From: Cylindrotheca closterium
Taxonomy: Eukaryota > Bacillariophyta > Bacillariophyceae > Bacillariales > Bacillariaceae
DNA length: 64,000 nt
Reading direction: 5' to 3'
Assembly: GCA_933822405.4 (NCBI GenBank)
Contig: CAKOGP040000236.1
Coordinates: forward strand, 19,097 to 83,096
Position numbers and translations under genes: made by a program. Under the pieces are notes generated by a model. It saw only the letters and a list, made by a program, of their open reading frames with translations. It had not been told where the DNA came from and searched no databases. Below are positions 32,601 to 43,544 of this stretch, piece after piece. The first letter of the stretch is position 1, and every line of letters starts with the position of its first letter.

Positions 32601-34746
32601 CAACTCGCATGGCGATCTGAATTCACACCGCCTTCCATACCAGCCTTTTCTGCATTCACATCGATTGCGCTAAAGTTTATCGGGGAAAATTGATGAGATA
32701 GTGCTCGTAGTCGTTAAGTGAATCATCAACAAAACTTACAACACAATCCCCCCGCCCAGCCGCAGACCCGCAAAACAAAGGGTCGTGACGGCAATCGAAA
32801 CAGCGCAACTCGTATCCTTTAAAGGGGACGTCAATTCCACGTCTATTGAGCACTTTCCACGGATCAGAGGCCGTACTCATAATGTCGTATGAATCTTGTG
32901 TTTTGGAACTGACTTTTTTTGAATGCGCAATCCAGTTGCAGGGACTTGTCTTACCAGCCAAAACATCTTCCGTTTCATTTCCGAATACAAATCCCCAACT
33001 ATTCTTCTGGATGCTATTCGTCATTTTACAAAGATGCAACAAACATGATGAGAATTGTGCATTCAGTGCATAGTAGAAATTGATTCCTTTCTTTCCACGG
33101 TTGCAACAACTCACCAGAATGCAAATTTGGCCGTGTCCGAGAAGTTATGATTGTCTCCATGTGCGGATTCGCCGTATTTAGCTCGACGACAACCCGAGAC
33201 TTGGTCAGAACATCCAATATCGTAAAGTCCCGTGAAAGGCGCCAAGTCTGGGTTGGCGAGATCGGCAAACTGTACAAACACAGTCTGGCATAAAAACTCT
33301 CCATCGCGGATCCACGAGAAGATGATACCCCATCCAATCAACATGATAACGAAAAGGCTCGTAGTGAACAGCAATCGAGGAAATCTGCGTTGTCGCTTTT
33401 GCCCGGTGGCTGATGATCGAACGCTGAAGCGTCTCTCCTTTGTACTTCCATCATCGCGTTCTGAGAGCACAATAGAAAATGGTTTGGCATTCAGCACAAG
33501 GTTTGCATCCTCCTGTGCCCCAAACCCTAGATACCCATAGGCCGTCAACCAGAAGAAAATCTGAAGCACCAACAGCATGGCCAAAGAGCAACATGGTTAG
33601 TTTAACGGGCGGAACGGACGGAAGCAACAATCGTACATGCACCATGCACCAAACGCATCGCCAAGAATGAACATTCCTGTGCAGAAAAATGGTGATTTGC
33701 AGGTTTGAAGTGCAAAAACTTACATTGTCAAGGTTGGTTACGAATTCAATTGACGTAAAGTCCAGCAACACCTGAGTAGTATCCGATTCGGTGCAAATCA
33801 TTATGAATGTGACCATGAGCGCATACAAAGTAATTGAAATACGGACCCATAATGAGACTGTCCAGCGCCATTTCTGAGTTGGTCTTCCAATGGCATCTGA
33901 CAGTTCGTCTCCTTGGTAACCCACAAAAAGAGTATTCAGTGAATCGTGCAAATCTGTCTGAGCCACAGTGATGATAAAAATGGCTACAACTTGAATGGTA
34001 GCCGTCGACTCGTTGATTCCTGCAGGAATTCCAAGAACGTTTCCGGGTGTACCCTCACCAAACATATCCACAGCCAGAACTGTCAGCGTTAATACTTGGA
34101 CTCCGATGACAAAGATTGCAATGGCCAGAGAAACCGACGTGAGCTTGGAAAATGCCAAGTAACTAAAGGTATCCTGTGGTAAGAGTGGAATATCAATGCC
34201 ATCCGGTGTATCACCATCGCTACCGTTGCCTGCTGGAATAATATCCCCCGCAGGTCCAGTAACTACCAAACTGGACTCACTTCGATTGCTTCGATCCAAA
34301 GAATTGTCGTTCTTGTCACCAATAGCCGTGAACTTGAATGAATTCTTCTTTGGATTCAGACTATGTGGATTGAGCGACATACCACTAAATTTCGGTCTCT
34401 CAGCCCTGGGACTTGTTAACGGCGTTGATTCTTCATCGGCTTTGAAGTTTGCGTGTTCATCGATTATGTTGTGGTTTTGATGATACATTTGAGTACTTGC
34501 TGATCCTCCCGCAGGGCTGTTATTCCCACTCTGTGAAATCAAGTTGAAGTCTCGCCGTAGCGTATTTACCATCTGCTCTCGTCGTCGTCGTTCCCTTGCA
34601 ATGTCTTGTCGAAAGGAGGTTTCTCTCGATTCCATTTTATCTCTCAAATCAGTAACTTCATGTAAGAGTGCCTGATATTCTTCAGCAGTGGGCGGTGCTG
34701 GCTCTGCTCTTGCCATTGGAAGATTCATGGAAGAGTTGTTATTCAT
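29692..34746 (-). CDS. Membrane receptor-like protein: coiled coil, helices, EGF, LNR and two SBP_bac_3-like domains; 8 exons
   Basis: Exons on the minus strand: 34746-33724, 33560-33115, 33013-32740, 32669-32426, 32356-31933, 31858-31627, 31554-31408 and 31335-29692; all borders are GT-AG and phases agree, giving 1477 residues. A cytosolic part with a charged coiled coil (MESRETSFRQDIARERRRRE) precedes four or five helices near residues 192-420 (LAIAIFVIGVQVLTLTVLAV, LYALMVTFIMIC, LFVIMLIGWGIIF). Outside come EGF-like modules (CECRKGWYGRRCE; CLYSGICRPGNKTCECPSG), an LNR-like Cys cluster (CDPYFNSREFSYDGGDCC), then two tandem domains like bacterial family 3 amino-acid-binding proteins; the second is complete with WSGLEIDMCRGIAAALF and CVPSGSTWYNTV. 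Sensing of extracellular amino acids is inferred. The reading frame is open to 35010 without another ATG, so an upstream exon is possible. Confidence 0.8.
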
Positions 34747-35563
34747 GTTGGCAGTGCTGTTGGTGTTGCTGCTGCTTCTGTTGTTATCTTGATTGTCCGC
34801 CAAGCAATTTATTATTGGCGGAATATCTTCCTGAATTTTATTTTGTCTGAAAGCGCTGAAATTCTTCCGAACCTTCACGATACCTTTCGCTGTTATCTGA
34901 GAAGCTTCTATAGATGCAGATGGCCCAATAAAGGATGTAGGTATACAAAGCGAGTCTCCAACTCTTTGAATAGGTAATATGATATATACGGAAGACGACG
35001 ACAGCAGCACAATGAGAAGAATATAATACTGCGTATCATGCTGGTATACTGTACGGTTGGAATATTATTATACCGGTTGCGAAACTTCACAAGTGGGACA
35101 TAAGTAAGTACGAAGGAAACGAAAGTGTCACACGACGCCACCTTTTGTCGCACGTCATCGGTTGATAAATTACAATATAAGGTCTGCAGTGTCGCACCGA
35201 AAAATATATATATAATAGTAGGGCCATTTCGACGTCCTGGAAAAGTGTTCCGGTGGGTCCATAATCTGTGTAAGTCGTGTCGTTTAGACAAATATAATAT
35301 GCAGTTTTATTACACGTGAACATCACACCGGCAGGTTCAGTGCGGTTGTATTTGGCTCCAAATAATGCTTCCTGCTTTATCGCTATGCAAGATGCTTGGC
35401 TCGACTGATACCATACCTCGTACCAATACGTGGGAGAGGCAACAAAGAAGCATTCTACAGTATCAAAAATCTTTCCTGAAGATATTATTCTGTGTTTTTC
35501 TTCTTCGCAAACCATCTTCTGTTCTGACAGGATGGTTCGAGAGCAAAGTTGTACCAATGTTTT
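34747..35563. other. Intergenic region with an unassigned open frame
   Basis: A minus-strand open frame at 35557-35087 (156 residues from an ATG or alternative start) contains CNKTAYYICLNDTTYTDYG and several Cys, which looks like a domain fragment of an extracellular protein, but it has no signal peptide and I cannot name a family. An AT run (TATATATAATA) lies near 35203-35215. Confidence 0.3.
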
Positions 35564-37867
35564 TCAGCATTGAAAGGTGGAGATTTTATCTATGGATGGA
35601 GATGACGACGACTCGGCTTGCTGCTCCTTCTGACAGGCAGGCCACAAGTTGCCATTGGCCCGTCTACTGAGCATTCGAATCAGTTGATGAGCTGCACCTC
35701 CATCGGGCAGGATTCCCTCTCGAAGAGGATTCTCGGGAAGATCTGGTCGTCGTCTGTAGTACGAGTACAATTCAGAAGCCTGCAAGGCTCCGGCTCGAAG
35801 TCTTTCAATTTCAGAACTGGATATTGTCTCCAAGTAGGATTGAAGATCCTTTGATATTTTTGAACTGTTGGATGTATTATTCCATACCTGGCACTGGTAG
35901 CCGTACTTTGGTCCCTCAAACTCGGATGCATTCAACCGAAGCGCGAAATCAGAGGCGCTTAGAGGCGACGTGGAGGCAGCCATGCTGGAAGCCCTTCTGC
36001 CGTCTCTATACATATTCCGCCTCCTTTTTCTCATCATTCCATCTTCCGAATCGTCATCCAAAATGCTCCATGCATTTTTGTCAAACTCGCTGGTAAAGGG
36101 CCAGACAAAGTCATGAGATAGAATTACTGGGATGCACCCAGCGTGCAAGGCATCGAAGTGACGCTTCGCACTGGGAGAGTCTCCACCTGGACATGGACAG
36201 AAAGTAGACTGGCGGTACCCATGCTGATACTTGATTTGTCGAGAGAATCGATTCGCCAGCTTTCCAGACTCTGTACAACGGTAATTCATCCCTAGCCTTT
36301 GTCGCAATTGCCTACAAGAACCGTGGTTTCCAGCTCCGTAAAATTGTGCCAATGGTCTGGGTTGACTCAACAATTCATCGATATGGGTGGTGTTGGTGTT
36401 GGTGGTAGCTTTGGATGAATTGGCCATTGCTCGTTCAGCTTTGAGTGCGGCTAGAGACTCTGAAATGTTGGGTACTTGTAGGTTTCCCCACAGTTCTTTT
36501 GTCTGTTGATTGTATGCCCCATTGAACCATTTTCCATCAATATTCGGATATGGCATCAGGATATTCTTGCGGGCGCAATTTGGATACTGAATACGTGAAC
36601 GTTGCCAAATAGGTGGATAATGGAAAGGAAAAACGGGGAAGCAAGGAGTGGTCAGAACAATGAATGAGAACAAGGCAGTTCAGGAAATACACGATAACAA
36701 TCTTTTGATTCTTACCATTTCCACAAAGGTGGTACTCAATTCAATGGATATGACGATCGGTGGGCTCAGTTGTTTCTGACTGTGTAGATAATGATAGTTA
36801 CCACGTCGGTTTCTTGGATGACTGAATCCATGCAACGGCTCGCTCATGACGACAATATGGTCCGCTCCATTCCGTCTTTTCCAGTATTTCGATGTCAATC
36901 CAAAGGTTTTCTCCCATAGATCATACTTGTTGTAGTGGCTGTCACTGTCATTTACATATAGAGATGTCGCATCCAACATGGCCTGACTAAACGGAGAAGT
37001 TTTGTAATCTCCAAATAGGGATCCGTTGTGGTATTCCATTGTCGGAAGGTATGGGATGTAAAATAAGGATGCTGATTCTGGGTCGTCGGTTCGAAGACAA
37101 GAGTTTGGATGCGTAATAATGTCACGGACTAGCAACTCGGTAGTGTATTGATTGAAATCCTTATTGTTGGCATCGTACTGAGCCTTGCCCTCCTCCTTTA
37201 ATCGTTGGTCCATTTCCAGCCAAGGCCACGAAACATTTCGGCCATCAGCAGTTCTACTAGCATATTCCGATAGGATTTCACCTTCCCATTCTTTATCCAA
37301 TGGACTTGGGTATACATAAACCGAGCGATAAAGTGGAGAATTGCGAAAAATACAATCGGAATCTCGTTCGTCAACTATTGTTGTTGTCGTTGGAGGAGTA
37401 GGATAATGATCGGTCTTCTTTTTCTTGTTTTCAACAATCAGATTCGGAACATCATGCCGTTCGGCGGATTCTTGTATATTTGATTCGATTGATTGCGTGT
37501 GTATCTTTTTAAGATGATTCACAAGCTTCATGTGTTTTGATTTCTGAGATATTTCGAGAGGGGATTCTGTAGCGTGCTCCTGTGATGAATCACTTTGCAT
37601 TTTTGGTAGAGTGAACGCTTGTTCTTCGAGCGATGATGATAAGCCACGGGATGATTGACTGGCTGACCAAAATAGTGTTTTCTGTGTGATCACCATACAA
37701 CCAACCGAAAACACTGTCATCTGGAGTAAAGCAGAAGTATTTCCTCTTGGTAATGTTCTTCTCTTCTTATTGTCGTCATTCTGCTCCTCCTGATGAAGTC
37801 TTTGTCGTCGCGAAATTGGTTTCTGTTCCTCGTGCTCTTCATTGGGTAGATATAACGATTCGTCCAT
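35564..37867 (-). CDS. Exostosin-type (GT47) glycosyltransferase, 2 exons
   Basis: Exons on the minus strand: 37867-36716 and 36586-35564, phase 0, giving 724 residues; the start is ATG 37867 (MDESLYLPNEEHEE). A signal anchor near residues 45-68 (LLQMTVFSVGCMVITQKTLF) gives type II Golgi topology. The exostosin domain is spread over both exons: YPSPLDKEWEGEI and SLFYIPYLPT in exon 1, with YPNCARKNILMPYPNIDGKW, LAQFYGAGNHGSCRQ, STFCPCPGGDSPSAKRHFDA and LHAGCIPVILSHDFVWPF in exon 2. The last stretch is the nucleotide-sugar site motif of GT47. It would add sugars to wall or secreted glycans; donor and acceptor are unknown. A basic and Ser-rich insertion (MMRKRRRNMYRDGRRASS) is unusual for the family. 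Confidence 0.86.
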
Positions 37868-38238
37868 GACTTTCAATGAGCATTTGTGAGTAGCATATGC
37901 CGTCGTCCTAGTGCTTTTATTATCGTCGTTGGTCGGGATGCGATGCTACGATGATGGTGCGTCGTTGCGGCGAGCTGCGATGATGAGAGCAGTATTTTGA
38001 ATTTTTCAGTTTGCACCGATATTCAAAATCCATCGTGAACTCGGCACGCGCGATATTATTCGACTCATGTGACCAGAACACATAACCCAATCGATCAGAC
38101 AGAGCAAGAATATGTCTACCAGTATACTGGTAGGTACAGGTACCCCATGGCCATTCTTATCAGCCCAGATTTCAATAGTCCAATAAGTATAGGATTGAGT
38201 AAGCTTTAGGACGACCGGTATATGCTAGAACTGTTCTA
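37868..38238. other. Intergenic region
   Basis: Upstream region of the glycosyltransferase. A GGTAC-rich imperfect palindrome (TACCAGTATACTGGTAGGTA) lies near 38117-38136. No gene seen. Confidence 0.35.
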
Positions 38239-39801
38239 TTATTTGCTCTTGAGAGTGTACAATTTGTCTACGCGCTGTTGCAATGATGCTGGCCACTCGA
38301 GTCTTTCATTCAAGTATTCCTTGTTTCGCAAACGACTGCAGCTAATGTCCAAGGCTCCTGGAATATCATCAATATTAAATTTCAGCCTTGGAGGTGATAC
38401 AACTGGAGGATTGACCTTTTGTCGGGCAATCGCATCTGCTTCTAATTGATCCAGTCGCTCACATGCCAGACCCAGTTGTGACTCGGCGTCTTGCTTGTCA
38501 CCTGCACCAGTCCAATACAAACTTGCCAAGGCGACTCTGCTTTCTCCTTCCTTGGCAATGACTCGTTGAAGAAGGGGAATGTCCCGGCCCTCTACCAACT
38601 TGATCTTTTTGAATGACGATCGGATCAATTTTGCCCCAGCTTCCGGATCGTAGTCGGCATTGTCAATGCCAGCATCCATGAGCGAAATGACTGACCTTGC
38701 CGGATCTGCAATATCTTCGAAATATTGGGATGCTAAAAGGTGAACATCCTTAGCTTTCTGGGTATCGCCTGCCAATCGAAGAGCCATGCCGTATTCCCAA
38801 GCGGCATATGGGTTGGTACGAGCACCGTCTTCCAACAATTCCTGTTTGGTGTCCCATTCCTCTCTCGACGAAAGGATGAGAGCTTCTTCATAGTCCTTGG
38901 CTCCTTGCATTGCTTGCTCCTTGGTGGCTTTGGTGGAAAGACTTCTGATGGCTCGTGCCCGGCCAAGACTGAAAAAGGACGGTGATTGTTCGGAATACCA
39001 GCCACAATAAGGAACACAGACGAAGTAAGAATGTAAGACACAATATCATGATGGCCATTTTGTCAAACGAAAAAAAGACAAAAAAGACGAGACTTACAGT
39101 GACGCTGGTAGTTCGGCAGGGTCCGCCTTTGCCCCCGCTGGACTTATCAGTAACTCGATGGCTGTGGAATAATCGGCAATGGCCTTGTCGGCTTTCAATA
39201 GAGCCGCGTAACAATCTCCTCGGACACGATACAAACCCGCCTTTTCGTCTGCCGATTGACGATCCCATGCTTGAATGACCTCCGTCAAGAGAGGTTCGGC
39301 CCCTTCCGCATCACGGGGGACTCCATAAAAGGTGCTAAAGGCTTTGCGCAAGAGTTGGACTTCGGCGTTGCTGGGTGGTTGCGGCATTTCGTCTGCGGCA
39401 AAAGCTGGTTCGGGTATCAAGGAAAATGATGACGATGGTGATGAGAGCCAATCTTTGGTGGCTTGCAGCAACATTTGAGGACGCTGATTTGAAGAATAAG
39501 CAGCATCGAACAATAACGCTGATTTGGGCGATCTTGTTGTTGTTTGGTGCAGGATGGATGTTTCCTCGATTGGCGGAGCAGTTTGTGTCTCCATCATGTC
39601 TACCATAAAAGGAATCATTCTTGTCTCGGTTGATCTTTCGCTGGAAAGTGGTGGTGAAGTCGTTGTTGTTCCAGCAATAATAACATTCCTGGGATGATGA
39701 CTTGCTGGCCCTCCTGATAAGAATGCAGCGGCTTGAGTGGCAGAACTCAGCAATGAAGCTGCGCCAATGGCGAGAACCAATGCATTGGATGGTATCTTCA
39801 T
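38239..39801 (-). CDS. Plastid-targeted TPR protein, 2 exons
   Basis: Exons on the minus strand: 39801-39098 and 38968-38239, joined through a split Leu codon; 477 residues from ATG 39801, 503 from the earlier in-frame ATG at 39879. From 39801 the N-terminus is a signal peptide with cleavage inside SSATQAAAFLSGG; the AAAF matches the diatom ASAFAP-type plastid motif. A Ser/Thr-rich transit region follows, then SLIPEPAFAADEM, whose AFA-A could be a second, thylakoid-lumen cleavage site. Helical repeats run from AEVQLLRKAFSTFYG through LYRVRGDCYAALLKADKAIA and GDTQKAKDVHLLASQY, as in TPR proteins of plastids. It likely helps assemble a photosynthetic complex; the partner is unknown. Confidence 0.78.
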
Positions 39802-40211
39802 CTCTGAAGCTCTGAATGCCGATGTAGTCTGATTGAAATGAATAATGGGAAATATTATAGCAGACGGTTTTTGTTTCAAGAACAGCTCATCGTTTATTAT
39901 TGATGTGTCTCTGTTTTTGGAAAACTGTCAGGTACGTCATTAGGTTTGGGGAGGGGGACCATGTAGGGGCGTATCTTAAAATGGTAAGTGGCATCGCTAC
40001 AGTATTGCTGATCCAGCATATATCCCCCGATTGACAAGAGAAAGCGCATGCAGATTCGCTAGCGTAGACAACATATCATCACACTGTTGCCGTGGCCATT
40101 CATCAATGACACACAAGTAATATAGAATACCGATGTTGATATCAGAAGAGATCAAATGAGTCCTGGTCCACGAAAGCAACTCCACATTGATAATAATAGA
40201 ATAAGAGAATT
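39802..40211. other. Divergent promoter region
   Basis: About 410 bases between a plastid TPR gene (minus) and a decarboxylase gene (plus). No coding stretch or recognisable element. Confidence 0.4.
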
Positions 40212-41972
40212 ATGAACAAACACGTTACAATCCTCCCTTCTGAGGTTCATGGACTGATTGACTGTGCCAGATATCAGATTGAGCAACTTGAAAGCAAAGT
40301 TGCTTCGTCCCTTGATCGGGATCATAATGCTAATGTCGGGAAGAATGCTGACACCAGCGTAAGTACCATCCAACATAATAATGTGGATAGACTGACTAAA
40401 TAAATTGTATTCATTTGTTCTGAAGAAACACACGCTAACGAATAATCATCTTTTCAGAATCAGACGAAACATAACGAGGCGGTCTGCTCCACCACGACCT
40501 CCCATCTGTCACGAGAGGAACTCGAAGATGCCTTGGACGACGGTTTCATGTGCATTGACCTTCAGACAGTACAGACCAAGTTACAGAAATGGAATCAACT
40601 CTTCCCTCAAGTCAAACCATACTTTGCCATGAAGTGCAATCCGGACCCAATGGTGGTTAAGTGGTTAGCGAACAATAGTCAGTTATCAGTCGGATTTGAT
40701 GTCGCCAGCTGGGGTGAGATTCAATTGGCGTTGGAAGCTTGTGGGAATGACACTAGCATTGACGTCACAACTAAGGAGCCTCAGGGGCAGCCAAGACTGG
40801 TATATGCCAATCCACAACGAGCCGAGCAAGACTTGAAGAATTGCATGGATGCATACCTATCCATGCCTTGTCCCATTCCCCTCTGGCTTACCTTGGATGG
40901 TCCGGAAGAATTGGTCAAGCTGTTTCAAATCAGTCAGCAGCAAGGGTTCCCGTTAGCGCGAATTGGATTAATCCTTCGGATCCTGGTACCCGACCATCAC
41001 TCTTCCGTTCCACTGGGCGAGAAATTTGGTACACCCTTGGAGGAGATTGGGTTTTTGGTGCAGCATGGATTAGAAATGGGGTTTCAGCCCACCAACTTTA
41101 TTGGAATATCCTTTCATTGTGGATCAGGATGTCATGATCCAGCCACCTATCGACTTGCATTGCAAATGACTCGTTCAGCGCTGGACCTCATCCATTCGAC
41201 ATTTGAGCAGCAGCAAGCACGACCAAATGATTCAAATACTGAAATAACTGAGCACCACCGCTGTTCCCTGATTGACATTGGTGGTGGCTTTCCTGGATGG
41301 GATGGCCTCGGGGGCGATCAGAATCGATTTTCCTACTCCTCTGACTCACATCATAATCATGATGAGAACTCAACAACTGCTGCTACAGTAGACGGCAATA
41401 CTACTGGCGAGGAAACGACAGTCGAAACCACAAGCGCCATTGCCGAAGCTATACAACCAAATTTGCAAGCATTCGCCTCGGAAGGTTATCAAATCATTGC
41501 CGAACCTGGACGTTATTTCGTGGAGGCTGCGGCAGGACTTGTGAGTAGGATTTACGACAAGCAAATGCTAAGCACAACGCTACAAGAAGAAACAACAGCA
41601 ATTCGTGTCTACAAGATTGCACATGGCGTGCAAGGAGTGTTCAAAGACGTCTTGCTTTGCAACGAAAATTTTACTCCGTTGCCATTGATGATGAATGACA
41701 GCCCCTGCGACAATGCCACCACCACTAGCGACCATGACACTGTGGTCCGACCACGATTCAAAAGTAAAATCTTTGGGCCAACATCGTCCTCGTTACCAAA
41801 CAACGATGTGGTATGTTCCGAATGCCAATTGCCGGAGCTACAAGTGGGGGATTGGCTGTGCTTTGATCGAATGGGGGCGTATACTTTATCCATCGCATCC
41901 AGAGCTGGACGTCCAGTCATGTGCTACGTCAAAGGAGGAAGTGGAGTAGTAGGGGGAGAAGGAACAGCATGA
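40212..41972 (+). CDS. Ornithine decarboxylase-family (fold III PLP) enzyme, 2 exons
   Basis: Exons 40212-40358 and 40458-41972, phase 0, give 553 residues. The PLP lysine is in PYFAMKCNPDP near residue 85. FDVASWGEI, IGISFHCGSGCHDP, DIGGGFPGWDG (phosphate-binding glycine loop) and AEPGRYFVEAA all match fold III decarboxylases. The C-terminal barrel keeps VGDWLCFDRMGAYT. The loop that normally reads GPTCD, whose Cys is catalytic in ornithine decarboxylase, here reads FGPTSSSLPNNDVVC. A His/Asn/Thr-rich insertion lies between GGGFPG and EPGRY. It probably makes a polyamine precursor if active; loss of the Cys could mean changed substrate, slower turnover, or a regulatory role like antizyme inhibitor. 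Confidence 0.85.
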
Positions 41973-42059
41973 TCTAGGTCTCGTAGCTACAGTACTGTAC
42001 TGTATCGAGCAACTTCTATTCCCAGTGGAGAACGATAACAGCTACCTCGATGGGAGAAA

Positions 42060-42480
42060 CGTGAAACGGGAACAGTGATCAAATGTGATGCGAAATTGAA
42101 CTTTCTGCCGAAATATAGTGACACGTCAGTAAACTATTTATTGATCGGTTATTCGCCATACATCGAAGTAGTCAAAAGAATCCAAAAGAAGGTCCCACTG
42201 ATGACGATCAGTTGGCATCGCCCGGACGTCAGTTGGTGGGAACACATTGTGCCGTTTCCTTTACGTGAGACTTTTTCTCCACTTTACATTCGCTAAATGA
42301 TTGCGACCCAGGCACGGTCGTGAGGGTATTTCGAAATCGTGTACCGGCTCAAAGATCTTATTTCAATGATACGATGCCAGTGGGCCCGTCGGCTACCAGT
42401 GCCGTAGTAGGACCAACAGTGACGCATTTTCAAAATCGAACCTTTTTTATATAAATTAATCCTTTTTGAAGACACGAACC
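42060..42480. repeat. Duplicated HSF upstream region, distal copy
   Basis: This block matches 43010-43440 with many shared strings, for example GTGATCAAA, GCGAAATTGAA, TTATTCGCCA, AAGGTCCCACT, GACGTCAGTTGGTGGGAACACATTG, GACTTTTTCTCC and AACCTTTTT, in the same order and orientation. It holds no gene. The copy next to the HSF start lies about 100 bases before its ATG. Differences are scattered, so the duplication is not very recent. Confidence 0.75.
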
Positions 42481-43009
42481 CTCAGTAGAACATGGAAAGC
42501 CGATGGTTTCTCTTCTGAGCAAACATATTCTTAATATCGCATGGCAGTCCAACAGTTGCTTTCGTGGGAGAATGTGCACATCATTTTGAGTGAATCAATC
42601 AATCGATCAATAATCAATCTTTGGTAGTGTAAAATAGCTTTACATCGAAAGCGGATGTCTCTTCGGAGCGACGCACATGTCCCGTTTTTATTGTATAAGT
42701 GCGTAGTTGGTGTGTCTCTCGGCCTTAAAAATGAAACACGGAAGAGAAACCGCTTCTGGGTACCGGTAGGCATAAAACGGTTTTTCCACAATACGATCCA
42801 GTCTTGTAACATTTCGACGGAACCATTACTACTTTTAATGCGCTCCTCGTGGCAATCTGCCTCCCCCGTTGCCTTTTTCCTCTCCTCTTGCTTGGTGTAA
42901 CAAGTATTGATACAAGTAAAAAACGGAGTCCAACAGGAAGAGGAAATCTTCATCATTGACTGTTGTCTGTTGTAGCTTCACATTTTGACTTCCCAACGAG
43001 AGAATTGGA
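42481..43009. other. Spacer between the two duplicated blocks
   Basis: No coding stretch with family resemblance and no RNA gene. A short GGGTACCGGTAGG palindrome-like run lies near 42757-42769. Confidence 0.35.
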
Positions 43010-43440
43010 GAAACGGGAAAAGGCAATAGTGATCAAAAGGAGTGCGAAATTGAATGAATCATTTCGGACTTTTCTGTCGAAATAGCTCTACGTCAGAATG
43101 ATCTGTTATTCGCCAGACATTGAACTGTCCAAAGAATCATTACGAAGGTCCCACTCAATGATGATCAGCTGGCATCGAGCTGGCAATAGGTGGACGTCAG
43201 TTGGTGGGAACACATTGCGCCGTTTCCAGATGTCCAGACTTTTTCTCCGCTTAACACTCGCTAAATCAGATCCTCGATGGTGCGTCGGACTGGCAGTGTT
43301 CAAACGATCGTGTCCCTATTTCCAGCTCGTGATGATCTTTTTTCAGTGATACAATGCCGCCGCTGCAGGACCTACACTGACACAATACCGAACCTTTTTA
43401 TTCTTACTAATCAATTTCGTGGGAACACTTTTTGCAAAAT
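43010..43440. repeat. Duplicated HSF upstream region, proximal copy
   Basis: Second copy of the block at 42060-42480, directly upstream of the HSF gene at 43545. It shares CCAAAGAATC, CAGTTGGTGGGAACACATTG and ACTTTTTCTCCxCTT with the distal copy. As the promoter-proximal copy it probably holds control elements of this HSF gene. Confidence 0.75.
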
Positions 43441-43544
43441 AATGCACCTTTCCACCACATACTCTCCTACTACCTTGCCAAGACCACGACACAAACAGAA
43501 CTGGTACTATTCATTGCATACCATTCACCACAACACAAGTAACT

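Noticed and set aside
33597..33724. Apparent in-frame continuation MFILGDAFGAWCMYDCC with a TAA stop in the receptor-like gene
   Set aside because: The phase does not fit the donor at 33723; using the acceptor at 33561 removes the stop and joins LDN to FFWLTAYGYLGFG in frame, so this is intron.
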